Source: Myxococcus sp. RHSTA-1-4
GTDB lineage: Bacteria > Myxococcota > Myxococcia > Myxococcales > Myxococcaceae
Assembly: GCF_020037125.1 (NCBI RefSeq)
Contig: NZ_JAIQDG010000024.1
Coordinates: 62,001-126,000, forward strand
Direction of reading: 5' to 3'
Length of the DNA: 64,000 bases
Shown: piece by piece, positions 17,558-25,370 of the stretch
Position numbering within the stretch: the first letter of the stretch is position 1
Layout: each line of letters starts with the position of its first letter
Made by a program: the position numbers and the translations under genes
The notes under the pieces: generated by a model
Databases searched by the model: none
What the model was told of the DNA's origin: nothing
What the model saw: the letters and a program-made list of their open reading frames with translations, nothing else

Positions 17558-20500
17558 ATGGCAGCCGGGTCTCGACACCGGGGAGCAGGTCCCGCGGTGA
17601 CTCACTCGCGGCTCAGGAGGGCTGGCCCGGCGACGGCTCGCCCCCGCCTGGGGGGCGCCGTCGTCGTGGCGGTCGGGCTGGCGCTCATGGCCGCCACCGC
17701 CGAATCCGCATCCACCACGGCACCGCTCACGCTGGCCCTCTCCACCCCGGCGGACCGCTACGCCGTCGGCGCGCCGGTTCCGCTCACCGCCAGGGTGACC
17801 AACACGACCGATGCCACCTGCGCGCTGGCGTCGCACCCGGATGCTGCCCTGCGCGTCGTCAGCGTGACCGCCGGTGGCAAACCCGTCACGCCCCTGTTCA
17901 GCCGCGGCCTCTATGGCGGGGGCCTTCCCTCGGCGGTCCGCGACTCGCTCCGCGCCACCCACCCCGGCGGCAGCATCGAGGTGACCCGCACGGTCCGCAC
18001 CATGGAGGCCGGCACCGACCGCCTCCTCCTCCTCGACGTCGAGCCCCTGTCCGCCGGCGACGCGCTCGTGTCCATGTGGCCGCTCGACGGCCCGGGCCAC
18101 TACGAGGTTGCGATGCGGTACGAGGTACCGGCGGTCGACGCCACCCCCGCCGTCTGCGCCGGGTCCAGCAACGTCGCGTCGGTCTCCTTCACGGTCGGGG
18201 CCGCCCCGGCCACCGCTGGAGCGCCAAACGGTGGCGGAGTGCCATGGCTGGCCCTCGTGGCCGTGGCGGTCCTCCTCATCGGCGCGGCGCTCGCGGGGTG
18301 GCTCCTGTCCCGGCGCCGCCGCGCCGGCCGGGTGCATCGGGAACGCTCGGCGGGCCCCCTCGCCGTCATCGTGCTCCTCGCGGTGGGCCTCACTCCCGGA
18401 GTGCCCGCGAGAGCGGACCTGCGCATCCCGCTCGAGCCGCCAGGCTTCGCCGACGAGGTGTGGGCCTGCCTGAAAGTCATCCGCGATGCCAACCACACCC
18501 CCGAGACCCGCCGAATCATCGACCTGGCCGATTCCGACGACACCCCGCCCATCACCCTGGTGTTCACCGACGGCGGGTCGAATACCTTCTCCACCCCGGA
18601 GAGCCCTGCCGGCCCGGGCTCGTCCTCGGTCACCTGGAACCCGCACTCGCGAGACCCGTACGAGGCCGGCGTCCCAAGAGACCCGTGCGCGTCGCTGTTC
18701 CATGAGCTGGTCCATGCGGCGCGCTTCGGTGACCACTCGGCCGCCCCGCCCACCGCCATGTGCGGCGCCACGGGCATTCCCCGCGAGGAGGTCCTCGCGA
18801 CCTTCCTCGAGAACGCCTACCGGGTGGCCAATGGCCTCCCTCCGCGCACCGAGTACGACGGCCGCCCGCTTCCGGCCGACCTCTCCGAGTGCGACGAGCC
18901 GACGCCCGAGCCGCCACCCGGCCCCGAGCGCATCAGCGGACGAGGGCCCCGGCACGAGATGTTCTGCGAGAACGGCTGCGCCGAGTCCACCGGTGACCCG
19001 CACCTGACCACGTTCGACGGCGTCCGGTACAGCCCGCAGGCGGTCGGCGAGCTGGTCCTCGTGGAGTCGGTGGATGGCGCCGCGGGCGGCCGGCCCGACC
19101 TCATGGTCCAGGTCCGGCAACGCCCGCTCGGCCCCTCCCGCAAGGTCGCGGTGAACGCCGCCGTCGCCGTCCGGGTGGGGGCGGACCGGGTGACCCTCAC
19201 GCTCGAACACGGCGGCGTCATCGTGCGCCATGACGGCGCGGAGGTAGCGACGGAGCGCGGAGCGCTCGCGCTGCCGGGCGGCGGTACCATCGAGCGTGGG
19301 CCGTCGTCGCGGCGATGGGCACCGGACGGCGCGTGGGTGACGTGGCCGGACGGGTCGGCGGTGCGGGCCGACCCCATCGGCGCCGCGGGCCTGCAGGTGC
19401 GGGTCCGGCTCAGCGCGGGACGGCGGGGCGCCGTGCGCGGTCTGCTCGGCGACTTCGACGGCACCCCCGACGATGACCTCACCACCCGGGAAGGGGCGCG
19501 CATCACCGCCCCGAAGGACCGCGCGCAGCTGTACTCGCAACTGGTCGAGAGCTGGCGGGTGTCGGACGCGGAGTCCCTGTTCGACTACGCCCCAGGGGAG
19601 AGCACCGCGACGTTCACCGACCGCACCTTCCCCGACGCGGTGCTCACCGCCGCGGACCTCGACCCGGGTGCCCGGGAGCGCGCCGCCGCGGTCTGCGGCC
19701 TCGCCGGGGTGGTGGACTCCGGACTCCTGGAGAACTGTCTGCTCGACGTCGCGGCCAGCGGGCTCGCGGCCTTCGCCATCGCCGCCGGGGAGTCCCAGCG
19801 AGACCTCGGCGCGCGGCGCTCACCGGGCGGCGGCGGGAACACCGGCCCCCTGCTGACCTTCGCCGACGGCACCACGACGGTGCCGCTCGACGGTGACCGG
19901 GCCACGGTCGACCTCACGGCCCCGGGCGCGGTCGGCCAGGTGACCTTCGAAGCCGCCGCCGGGCAGGTCGTCTACGTCGTCCTGGGCGACGGCACCCTGC
20001 CGGATGGCTGCGGCACCGTGCGGCTGATTGGCCCGAGCGGCGCTTCGCTGCGGACCGGCTGTCTGTCCCACGGCACCGGCGCGCTCGAGCGCACCGTCCT
20101 CGAAAAGGCCGGCCGGTACACGGTGGTGGCCGACCCGCGCGGGGATGCCACCGGGAGGTTGGCGCTGCGCGTGGTCACCGCGGTGGACGACGAGCAGGCC
20201 GGCACGCTCGACGGCCCGCCGGTGACCGTCGCGGTACGCGAGCCCGGGGCTGAGGGACGCGTGGTGTTCGACGCGGCCGCCGGCCAGAAGGTGTTCGTCC
20301 AGGTGGACCCGGTCGCCGGTGCCGCGCCAATCCCCAACCAGTGCGGAGCGCTCGTGCTGCGGGGGCCTGGCGGCGCGACGCTCCGGTCCGGCTGCCTGGA
20401 CGATGGCGCGGGCGACCTCGACGCGCTCCAGCTCGCCGAGTCGGGCCGGTACACGGTCCGGGTCAACCCGGCGGCGGACGGGATTGGGACGGCGCGGGTG

Positions 20501-20839
20501 CACCTCTTCGCGGTGGAGGACCAGAACGAGCGCCTGAGCATCGACGGCCCGGCCGTGACGGCTCGCATCGAGCAGCCCGGCGCCGTGGCGCGGCTGGCGT
20601 TCACCGGGAGCGCCGGCCAGCGCGTCGTCGTGCTGCTCTCGAAGGGCACCCTGCCGGCCGGGTGCGGCGGAGTCCGCGTGCTCGACCCGAGGGGCCGGGA
20701 GGTCGCCAGCGGATGCCTACGCGACGGCGAGGGCAAGGTCGCCATCACCCTGCGCGCGGCCGGGCAGTACGTGGTGCGGGTCGACCCGCGGGCGCGCGCG
20801 ACCGGGGTGCTGGACGTGCGGGTGCAAGGCCTTCGATGA
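17558..20839 (+). CDS. M91-like zinc peptidase / von Willebrand D / PPC-repeat protein
   Basis: The frame is open from 17114, but the ATG at 17558 has a CAGGGGG ribosome site and begins a signal-like segment, giving 1093 residues. The order is: hydrophobic export segment (about 30-50), a beta-sandwich-like region (52-220), a membrane segment (about 228-250), and a second hydrophobic segment ending in a signal-peptidase-like PARA (about 268-286). A peptidase domain follows with HELVH at 382-386 and EEVLATFLEN at 410, the metal and glutamate layout of peptidase M91 (NleD-like) domains. A VWD domain starts with GDPHLTTFDG at 479. Three beta repeats of about 110 residues resemble PPC domains from about 770 to the end. 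The two hydrophobic stretches suggest a fusion of two secreted proteins. Gene remnants on both sides point to insertion. Confidence 0.78.
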   Translation: MAAGSRHRGAGPAVTHSRLRRAGPATARPRLGGAVVVAVGLALMAATAESASTTAPLTLALSTPADRYAVGAPVPLTARVTNTTDATCALASHPDAALRVVSVTAGGKPVTPLFSRGLYGGGLPSAVRDSLRATHPGGSIEVTRTVRTMEAGTDRLLLLDVEPLSAGDALVSMWPLDGPGHYEVAMRYEVPAVDATPAVCAGSSNVASVSFTVGAAPATAGAPNGGGVPWLALVAVAVLLIGAALAGWLLSRRRRAGRVHRERSAGPLAVIVLLAVGLTPGVPARADLRIPLEPPGFADEVWACLKVIRDANHTPETRRIIDLADSDDTPPITLVFTDGGSNTFSTPESPAGPGSSSVTWNPHSRDPYEAGVPRDPCASLFHELVHAARFGDHSAAPPTAMCGATGIPREEVLATFLENAYRVANGLPPRTEYDGRPLPADLSECDEPTPEPPPGPERISGRGPRHEMFCENGCAESTGDPHLTTFDGVRYSPQAVGELVLVESVDGAAGGRPDLMVQVRQRPLGPSRKVAVNAAVAVRVGADRVTLTLEHGGVIVRHDGAEVATERGALALPGGGTIERGPSSRRWAPDGAWVTWPDGSAVRADPIGAAGLQVRVRLSAGRRGAVRGLLGDFDGTPDDDLTTREGARITAPKDRAQLYSQLVESWRVSDAESLFDYAPGESTATFTDRTFPDAVLTAADLDPGARERAAAVCGLAGVVDSGLLENCLLDVAASGLAAFAIAAGESQRDLGARRSPGGGGNTGPLLTFADGTTTVPLDGDRATVDLTAPGAVGQVTFEAAAGQVVYVVLGDGTLPDGCGTVRLIGPSGASLRTGCLSHGTGALERTVLEKAGRYTVVADPRGDATGRLALRVVTAVDDEQAGTLDGPPVTVAVREPGAEGRVVFDAAAGQKVFVQVDPVAGAAPIPNQCGALVLRGPGGATLRSGCLDDGAGDLDALQLAESGRYTVRVNPAADGIGTARVHLFAVEDQNERLSIDGPAVTARIEQPGAVARLAFTGSAGQRVVVLLSKGTLPAGCGGVRVLDPRGREVASGCLRDGEGKVAITLRAAGQYVVRVDPRARATGVLDVRVQGLR

Positions 20840-20993
20840 CCCTGGACCCGTGCTCGCACATCGCTTCGCGGGCCTTCGCGTCCGGGAGCTTCTCCAGGTG
20901 CACGTGGAGGGCGGCGCCTCGCGTCTGCGGCACCAGCGTGAGCTGCAACGTCGCGGGCTTCTTCCAACCGTCCGGCTGCCAGGTCATGCGGCC
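20823..20993 (-). pseudogene. relic of an SRPBCC / AHSA1-like gene
   Basis: A minus-strand frame contains MTWQPDGWKKPATLQ and HLEKLPDAKAREAM, followed by HGSRVIEGL. This matches the C-terminal half of AHSA1/SRPBCC-domain proteins, where EKLPDAEAR-type text precedes the final helix. The N-terminal half is absent, and the frame runs on past the expected C-terminus into the 3' end of the neighbouring gene. It is best read as a truncated remnant that overlaps the last bases of the M91/VWD gene. Confidence 0.55.
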
Positions 20994-21179
20994 CCGCTGG
21001 CCGGGCTTCCCCCCCGGACCTCGCCGCGCACCCCGGGGACTCCACGGCACCCGGGCGGCGGGGCACACCAGCCCCGTGCGACTCACTGGCAGGGCGCAAG
21101 GAGGTGAGGCCCCGCACCATGCTGGCGGAACCCGCCCGCCATCGCGGCCCGGCCCAGCCATGACGCACCGCACCCTGGC
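20994..21179. other. intergenic, no gene recognised
   Basis: Lies between the SRPBCC relic and the CBS-domain gene. The minus-strand frame upstream of the relic continues here but gives low-complexity, proline- and glycine-rich text that does not look like the missing N-terminal half. Confidence 0.4.
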
Positions 21180-21491
21180 TCAGTGCAGCCAGGGCCGCGG
21201 GGGCGCGGGCGCGAGCGCGTCGTACCGGACGCCTTTCCTTTCTTCCGTGGCCGTCACCGCCTTGACGGTCAGAATTTCAGCCAGCCGGGCCAGGGGTGCA
21301 CACCCCGACAGGCGCTGCAGCTCGCCCTCCGTCACCTCACCCAGCAACTCCCCGTCGTAGCCATCCACCACCGGGAGCACGTGCACGCCATGCCGGTGCA
21401 TCACCTGGAGTGCGGCGAGGACGGTGTCCTCGGGGAACAGTGTCACCGCGCGGGAGACGAGGGTTCGAAGCTGGACACCGCGGCACGTCAT
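21180..21491 (-). CDS. small CBS-domain protein
   Basis: A 103-residue protein starting at the ATG at 21489-21491. It is hidden at the end of a much longer antisense frame that is not real. Residues about 5-60 are a CBS motif: LRTLVSRAVTLFPEDTVLAA, then the typical VMHRHGVHVLPVVD strand-helix and LLGEVTEGEL. About 65-80 (LAEILTVKAVTA) looks like the opening of a second CBS motif that is not completed. CBS pairs bind adenosyl ligands, so a single motif would have to dimerise. The gene is divergent from the patatin gene, sharing a 165-base upstream region. Confidence 0.7.
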   Translation of the reverse strand: MTCRGVQLRTLVSRAVTLFPEDTVLAALQVMHRHGVHVLPVVDGYDGELLGEVTEGELQRLSGCAPLARLAEILTVKAVTATEERKGVRYDALAPAPPRPWLH

Positions 21492-21656
21492 CACGAATGG
21501 CCTCCAGGAGCCGGGCGCCAGGCGCCTCCGTGACCCACCCTCAGCAAGCCCCTTGCCACCGCCCCGGCCCCACCCGCACACAACCTGCGGCGAGGTGCGC
21601 GCGATAATCCCGATACAATCCGCACCTCCCCCGGCGGATCCGCGGAGTCTCCTCGC
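21492..21656. promoter_or_regulatory. divergent promoter region, CBS gene / patatin gene
   Basis: The 165 bases between the divergent starts include TACAAT at 21614-21619, a good match to a -10 element for the patatin gene about 38 bases before its ATG. No clear -35 box is seen at the expected distance. Confidence 0.3.
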
Positions 21657-23654
21657 ATGAGCATCAAGACCCAGCCCCACGCCCCCAGTGCCCCCACGCC
21701 CCGGCGGACCCCGGAAGCTCCCGCGCCCCAGGCCCCGCGCAAGGCCGAGCAGGACAACGTCCTCGCCCGCCTGGGCAAGGGACTCCAGAACGTGGCGCGC
21801 AAGGCGGACCGGCTCCTGGACGGCTTCGAGGCGAAGCTGCCCGACCTGCGCCAGTTGGGACTGCCCAAGCCGCCCGGCGGCGGGGACAAGCCGTGGGCGG
21901 GCATCACCCTCACCGGCAAGCCGCTCCAGATTCCCTTCGACAAGCTGAAGGAAGTCGACCTGGGCGACCTCCGGAAGCTCCTGGAGCGCGTCCTCCCGCA
22001 GAAGATTGACGACACCCAGGGCAAGCAGCTCATCGCCCAGACGCAGGGCTTCCGCGACACGCTGGGCAAGGTGCGCTCGCTGGCGCTGGAGCTGGACATG
22101 CTGCCCCCCTCGCACCCGCGCCACGCGCAGGTGAAGGCCGAGCTGGCGAAGGCCGAGGCCGAGCTGACGAAGACGACGGGCTACACCCGCTCCACCGCGC
22201 CCCGCCCCGGCTCGCTGTGGGTGGACCCGCAGTTCATGGCGAAGGAAGTCCCCAACGGCCAGATTCACGCCAGCCAGTTCCCCGCCGGCACGCCGGTGAC
22301 GAAGCCGCCCCAGCCGCTCGACTTCCTCTTCGGCGGCGACGCGGCGAAGGCCGCCGAATATACCGCCTCCGTGGCGAAGGCCCGCGAGGCGGCCGGCATG
22401 CCCGTGCAGGGCGGAGAGCCCATCGGCGTGCACCTCAGCCTCCAGGGCGGCGGCGGCAAGGGCAAGCGCTACGCGGCCATGGTCGCGGAGATGCGGGAGC
22501 TGGGCGTGGTGCCGGTGAGCCTGACGGGCACCTCGGCGGGCTCCATCGCCGCGGCCTTCGCCGCCACGGGCGCCACGCCCCAGCAGCTGGAGGACGTGGC
22601 CAAGGACCCGCGCCTGGGCAAGCTCTACGACTTCGACCTGGACATGAAGGACGGCGGCCTCCTCGACGGACAGGCCGCGTATGACCTCTTCGACCAGAAG
22701 CTGCGCGAGCTGACCGGCATCCATGACAGGCCCGTCACCTTCGCGGACCTCAAGGTGCCGCTGCAGCTCGTGGCCGCCAAGGCGTACGACTCGTCGGTGG
22801 GGCCGGAGGGCTTCAAGAGCAACAAGGACCGCATCTTCGTCTTCAGCCAGGAGACGACGCCGGACACGCCGGTGGCGCTCGCCATGCGCGCCTCCATGGC
22901 CATTCCCGGCGTCTTCGAGCCCGTGCAGGTGGTGGACCCCGTCACCGGCCGCAACATGCACCTGGTGGACGGCGGCGCGCTGGACAACCTGCCCATGGGC
23001 TACAACAAGAACGACCTGCCGCAGATTGGCGTGTCGCTCTACTCGCGCGGCGACGCGCACCCCGTCAACGGCCAGGCCACCGCGAAGTCGCTGCCCTCGG
23101 GCCAGCTCGACACCGACGACGTGCTGTGGAACGCCTTCAACGGCTACACGATGCTGAAGGACAACGCCACCGGCGCGCAGGACTACAGGGACCGCACCCA
23201 GCCGGGCGCCAACCAGTTCATGCTCAGCGTGCCCACGTGGGATTTGACGAATCCCAAGAAGAGCAACAGCACCCTCGGCTTCGGCTACGACGCGAAGGTG
23301 GACCCCACGCTCGACGGCCAGACGCGCGACGTGACGCAGGACTTCCTGCGCGAGTTCATGGACGACCTCAAGGTCCCCGGCTCGCGCGGCACCAACCTCA
23401 CCACCCGCGTGCCCGCGGACCTGAAGTTCGACACGACGGTGCAGGTCTGGGGCGAGCCCTTCCGCGTCACCTACAACGGCGGAGACACCCTGGTCGCCAC
23501 CGCCGCCAACGGCAAGCGCCACGAGGTCAAGCTCGGCAAGCAGAAGATTGAGAGCATGTGGCTGGACGGCCAGGCCTTCGGAGACCTCAACGCGCAGCTC
23601 TCCCATGCGCTGAGCGACCCACGCAGCGTGCGGCCCTCGTGGCTCCCGTTCTGA
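21657..23654 (+). CDS. patatin-like phospholipase
   Basis: A 665-residue protein with the patatin serine-aspartate dyad. The glycine-rich oxyanion loop (QGGGGKGKR) lies near 262, the nucleophile S293 in GTSAG, and D438 in VDGGAL. It should hydrolyse acyl ester bonds of phospholipids or lysophospholipids. The 240 residues before the catalytic domain are Pro/Lys/Leu rich and helical. There is no signal peptide, so it may be cytoplasmic or exported by a non-Sec route, as several bacterial patatins are. The 165-residue C-terminal extension beyond the usual core is unassigned. Confidence 0.88.
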   Translation: MSIKTQPHAPSAPTPRRTPEAPAPQAPRKAEQDNVLARLGKGLQNVARKADRLLDGFEAKLPDLRQLGLPKPPGGGDKPWAGITLTGKPLQIPFDKLKEVDLGDLRKLLERVLPQKIDDTQGKQLIAQTQGFRDTLGKVRSLALELDMLPPSHPRHAQVKAELAKAEAELTKTTGYTRSTAPRPGSLWVDPQFMAKEVPNGQIHASQFPAGTPVTKPPQPLDFLFGGDAAKAAEYTASVAKAREAAGMPVQGGEPIGVHLSLQGGGGKGKRYAAMVAEMRELGVVPVSLTGTSAGSIAAAFAATGATPQQLEDVAKDPRLGKLYDFDLDMKDGGLLDGQAAYDLFDQKLRELTGIHDRPVTFADLKVPLQLVAAKAYDSSVGPEGFKSNKDRIFVFSQETTPDTPVALAMRASMAIPGVFEPVQVVDPVTGRNMHLVDGGALDNLPMGYNKNDLPQIGVSLYSRGDAHPVNGQATAKSLPSGQLDTDDVLWNAFNGYTMLKDNATGAQDYRDRTQPGANQFMLSVPTWDLTNPKKSNSTLGFGYDAKVDPTLDGQTRDVTQDFLREFMDDLKVPGSRGTNLTTRVPADLKFDTTVQVWGEPFRVTYNGGDTLVATAANGKRHEVKLGKQKIESMWLDGQAFGDLNAQLSHALSDPRSVRPSWLPF

Positions 23655-23770
23655 CACCGCTGCAAGGTTGAACCTCCAGACACCTGCGCGCACCCGGGAC
23701 GCCTTGAAGCGTACCCGGGCGCTGTCGTTACCGTGCCGCGACTTCATCCCCCCTTCATGGAGGTCGCGAC

Positions 23771-24637
23771 ATGACGGAGTCCCCCCGCGAGCCTGGGCGC
23801 CAGCAGCAGGGCCGGGCCTGGGTGCCCTGGCTGGTGACGGCGCTGGTGGTGTTGCTGTCGGGCGGCGTGCTGTTCCTCGCGCACCGGAGTTCGCAGCAGG
23901 CGCAGGCCCTGGCCGAGCAGTCCCGTCAGGCGGCCATGGAGGCCTCCAACCGCGCCCGTGACGCGGAGGCCGCGCGGCTGCAGCTGGCGGAGAAGCTGGC
24001 GGCGGCGGAGGCCGAGCGCTCGAAGCTGTCCACCGAGAAGGAGCAGCTCAGCCAGACGGTGCAGGAGCAGGAGGCGGAGCTGGCGAAGCTGAAGGCCACC
24101 TACGACGACCTCCAGGACAAGATGAAGGCGGAAATCGCCAACGGCGCCATCCGCCTGTCGCAGGCGGAGGGGCGCATCCAGGTGGACCTGGTGGACAAGG
24201 TGCTCTTCGACTCCGGCGACGCGAGCATCAGCGCGCGTGGCCAGGAGGTCCTCACCCGCCTGGGCGGCGTGCTGGCCAGGGTGGAGGACAAGTTCATCCA
24301 GGTGTCCGGCCACACGGACGACTCGCCGCCGTCCCAGAAGCTGCAGAGCACCTTCCCCACCAACTGGGAGCTGTCCGTGGCGCGCGCGGTGAACGTGGTG
24401 CGCTTCCTCCAGGACAAGGGCGGCGTGCCCGCCCGCAGGATGGTGGCCGCGGGCTACGGCGAGATGCGCCCCATCTCCAGCAACGCCACGCCGCAGGGCC
24501 GCGCGCGCAACCGGCGCATCGAGGTGCTGCTCATGCCGGACCTCCCCGCGCAGCGCAACGCCGCCGCGGTGAAGAAGGCGCTCGCGGGCTCCACCGCTTC
24601 GAAGAACGCCGTGAAGCCCGCGAAGGGGACGAAGTAG
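23771..24637 (+). CDS. OmpA-family peptidoglycan-binding protein with coiled coil
   Basis: A 288-residue protein. A single N-terminal membrane segment (about 15-38) is followed by a long Ala/Glu/Lys coiled coil (about 45-125) and an OmpA-like domain (about 135-265). The OmpA domain shows VLFDSGDASIS, VSGHTDDSPP and the final GRARNRRIEV block, whose Asp and Arg bind the peptide of peptidoglycan. The layout resembles MotB-like or stator-like wall anchors. The ATG at 23771 has GGAGGT upstream. The Lys-rich tail (about 270-288) is not part of the fold. Confidence 0.88.
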   Translation: MTESPREPGRQQQGRAWVPWLVTALVVLLSGGVLFLAHRSSQQAQALAEQSRQAAMEASNRARDAEAARLQLAEKLAAAEAERSKLSTEKEQLSQTVQEQEAELAKLKATYDDLQDKMKAEIANGAIRLSQAEGRIQVDLVDKVLFDSGDASISARGQEVLTRLGGVLARVEDKFIQVSGHTDDSPPSQKLQSTFPTNWELSVARAVNVVRFLQDKGGVPARRMVAAGYGEMRPISSNATPQGRARNRRIEVLLMPDLPAQRNAAAVKKALAGSTASKNAVKPAKGTK

Positions 24638-24653
24638 CCGCCCCCGGACGGCG

Positions 24654-25178
24654 TCACTTCGTCTTCACCGACTCCAGCAGCTTGCGGAAGGGCTTCTCCG
24701 CCGCCGCCGCCGTCTTCTCCGGCGCCGTCAGCTTGAAGAAGACGGCGCCCTCGGGGCCCTCCACAATCGCGCCCAGCAGCCGGTAGCCCGGCTTCGGCGT
24801 GGAGGGGCCCATCATCGGCCCGCCGCCCACGTACGTGCCCTTCACGTCCACCGTGGTGAGGGGCAGGCCGTTCACCTTCTCCGTCTTCGTCTTCGCCGCC
24901 TTCTCCGCCGGCTTGCCGTCCGCCGTCTGGAACTGGCCCACCCAGCGCTTCACGTTGGCGTCCACCCCGCCGCCCTGGCCCTGGCCGAAGTAGAAGACGG
25001 CCAGCTCCCCGGCCTCCGTGTCCCCCTTCGCCGGAGGAACCTTGTACGTCGCCGCCCGCATGGGCCGCGCGCCCTGCGCCGTCCACTCCGCCGGGGCGGT
25101 CCACGTCAGCCCCCCGGCCTCCTCCGCGTGCGCCACCACCGCCGCGGTCACCACCAGCACACTCAGCAGTCGATTCAT
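24654..25178 (-). CDS. secreted hypothetical protein
   Basis: A 174-residue protein with an N-terminal signal peptide (MNRLLSVLVVTAAVVAHA). The mature part begins LTWTAPAEWT, contains a FYFGQGQGGGVDAN stretch and ends in a Lys-rich helix. This layout recalls small periplasmic proteins that pair a WxxP-type beta domain with a short helix, but I cannot name the family with confidence. The true start is the ATG at 25176-25178. The frame is open far upstream only because it runs antisense to the lipase and porin genes. It is convergent with the OmpA-family gene (16-base gap) and divergent from the lipase. Confidence 0.7.
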   Translation of the reverse strand: MNRLLSVLVVTAAVVAHAEEAGGLTWTAPAEWTAQGARPMRAATYKVPPAKGDTEAGELAVFYFGQGQGGGVDANVKRWVGQFQTADGKPAEKAAKTKTEKVNGLPLTTVDVKGTYVGGGPMMGPSTPKPGYRLLGAIVEGPEGAVFFKLTAPEKTAAAAEKPFRKLLESVKTK

Positions 25179-25302
25179 GCCCGCAACGTAGCCGCCCGCC
25201 GCCCGCCGCGCAGCGGACCAGAGACACCCCGTCTCACCCGCACAGACGGCCAAGCAACACTGACACGACGCGTCAAGTCGCCTGTCTTCCGGCCAACCGT
25301 TG

Positions 25303-25352
25303 GACGTGGTACGCCACGGAACCGAATCGATTCCAGCAGTCCAACTTTGGAC
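25303..25352. promoter_or_regulatory. cluster of three palindromes upstream of the lipase-fadL operon
   Basis: Three inverted repeats lie within 50 bases just before the lipase start: CCAAC-C-GTTGG at 25303-25313, GAATCGATTC at 25324-25333, and GTCCAA-CT-TTGGAC at 25339-25352. The first and third share the core CCAA...TTGG, so they may bind the same dimeric regulator. The third overlaps the expected position of the promoter or leader, about 20 bases before the ATG, which fits a repressor site. Confidence 0.45.
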
Positions 25353-25370
25353 GCGGAGGGGGTTGTACCC

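Noticed and set aside
21492..23747. Minus-strand frame opposite the patatin gene
   Set aside because: Antisense shadow. Only its last part (21180-21491), the CBS gene, is kept.
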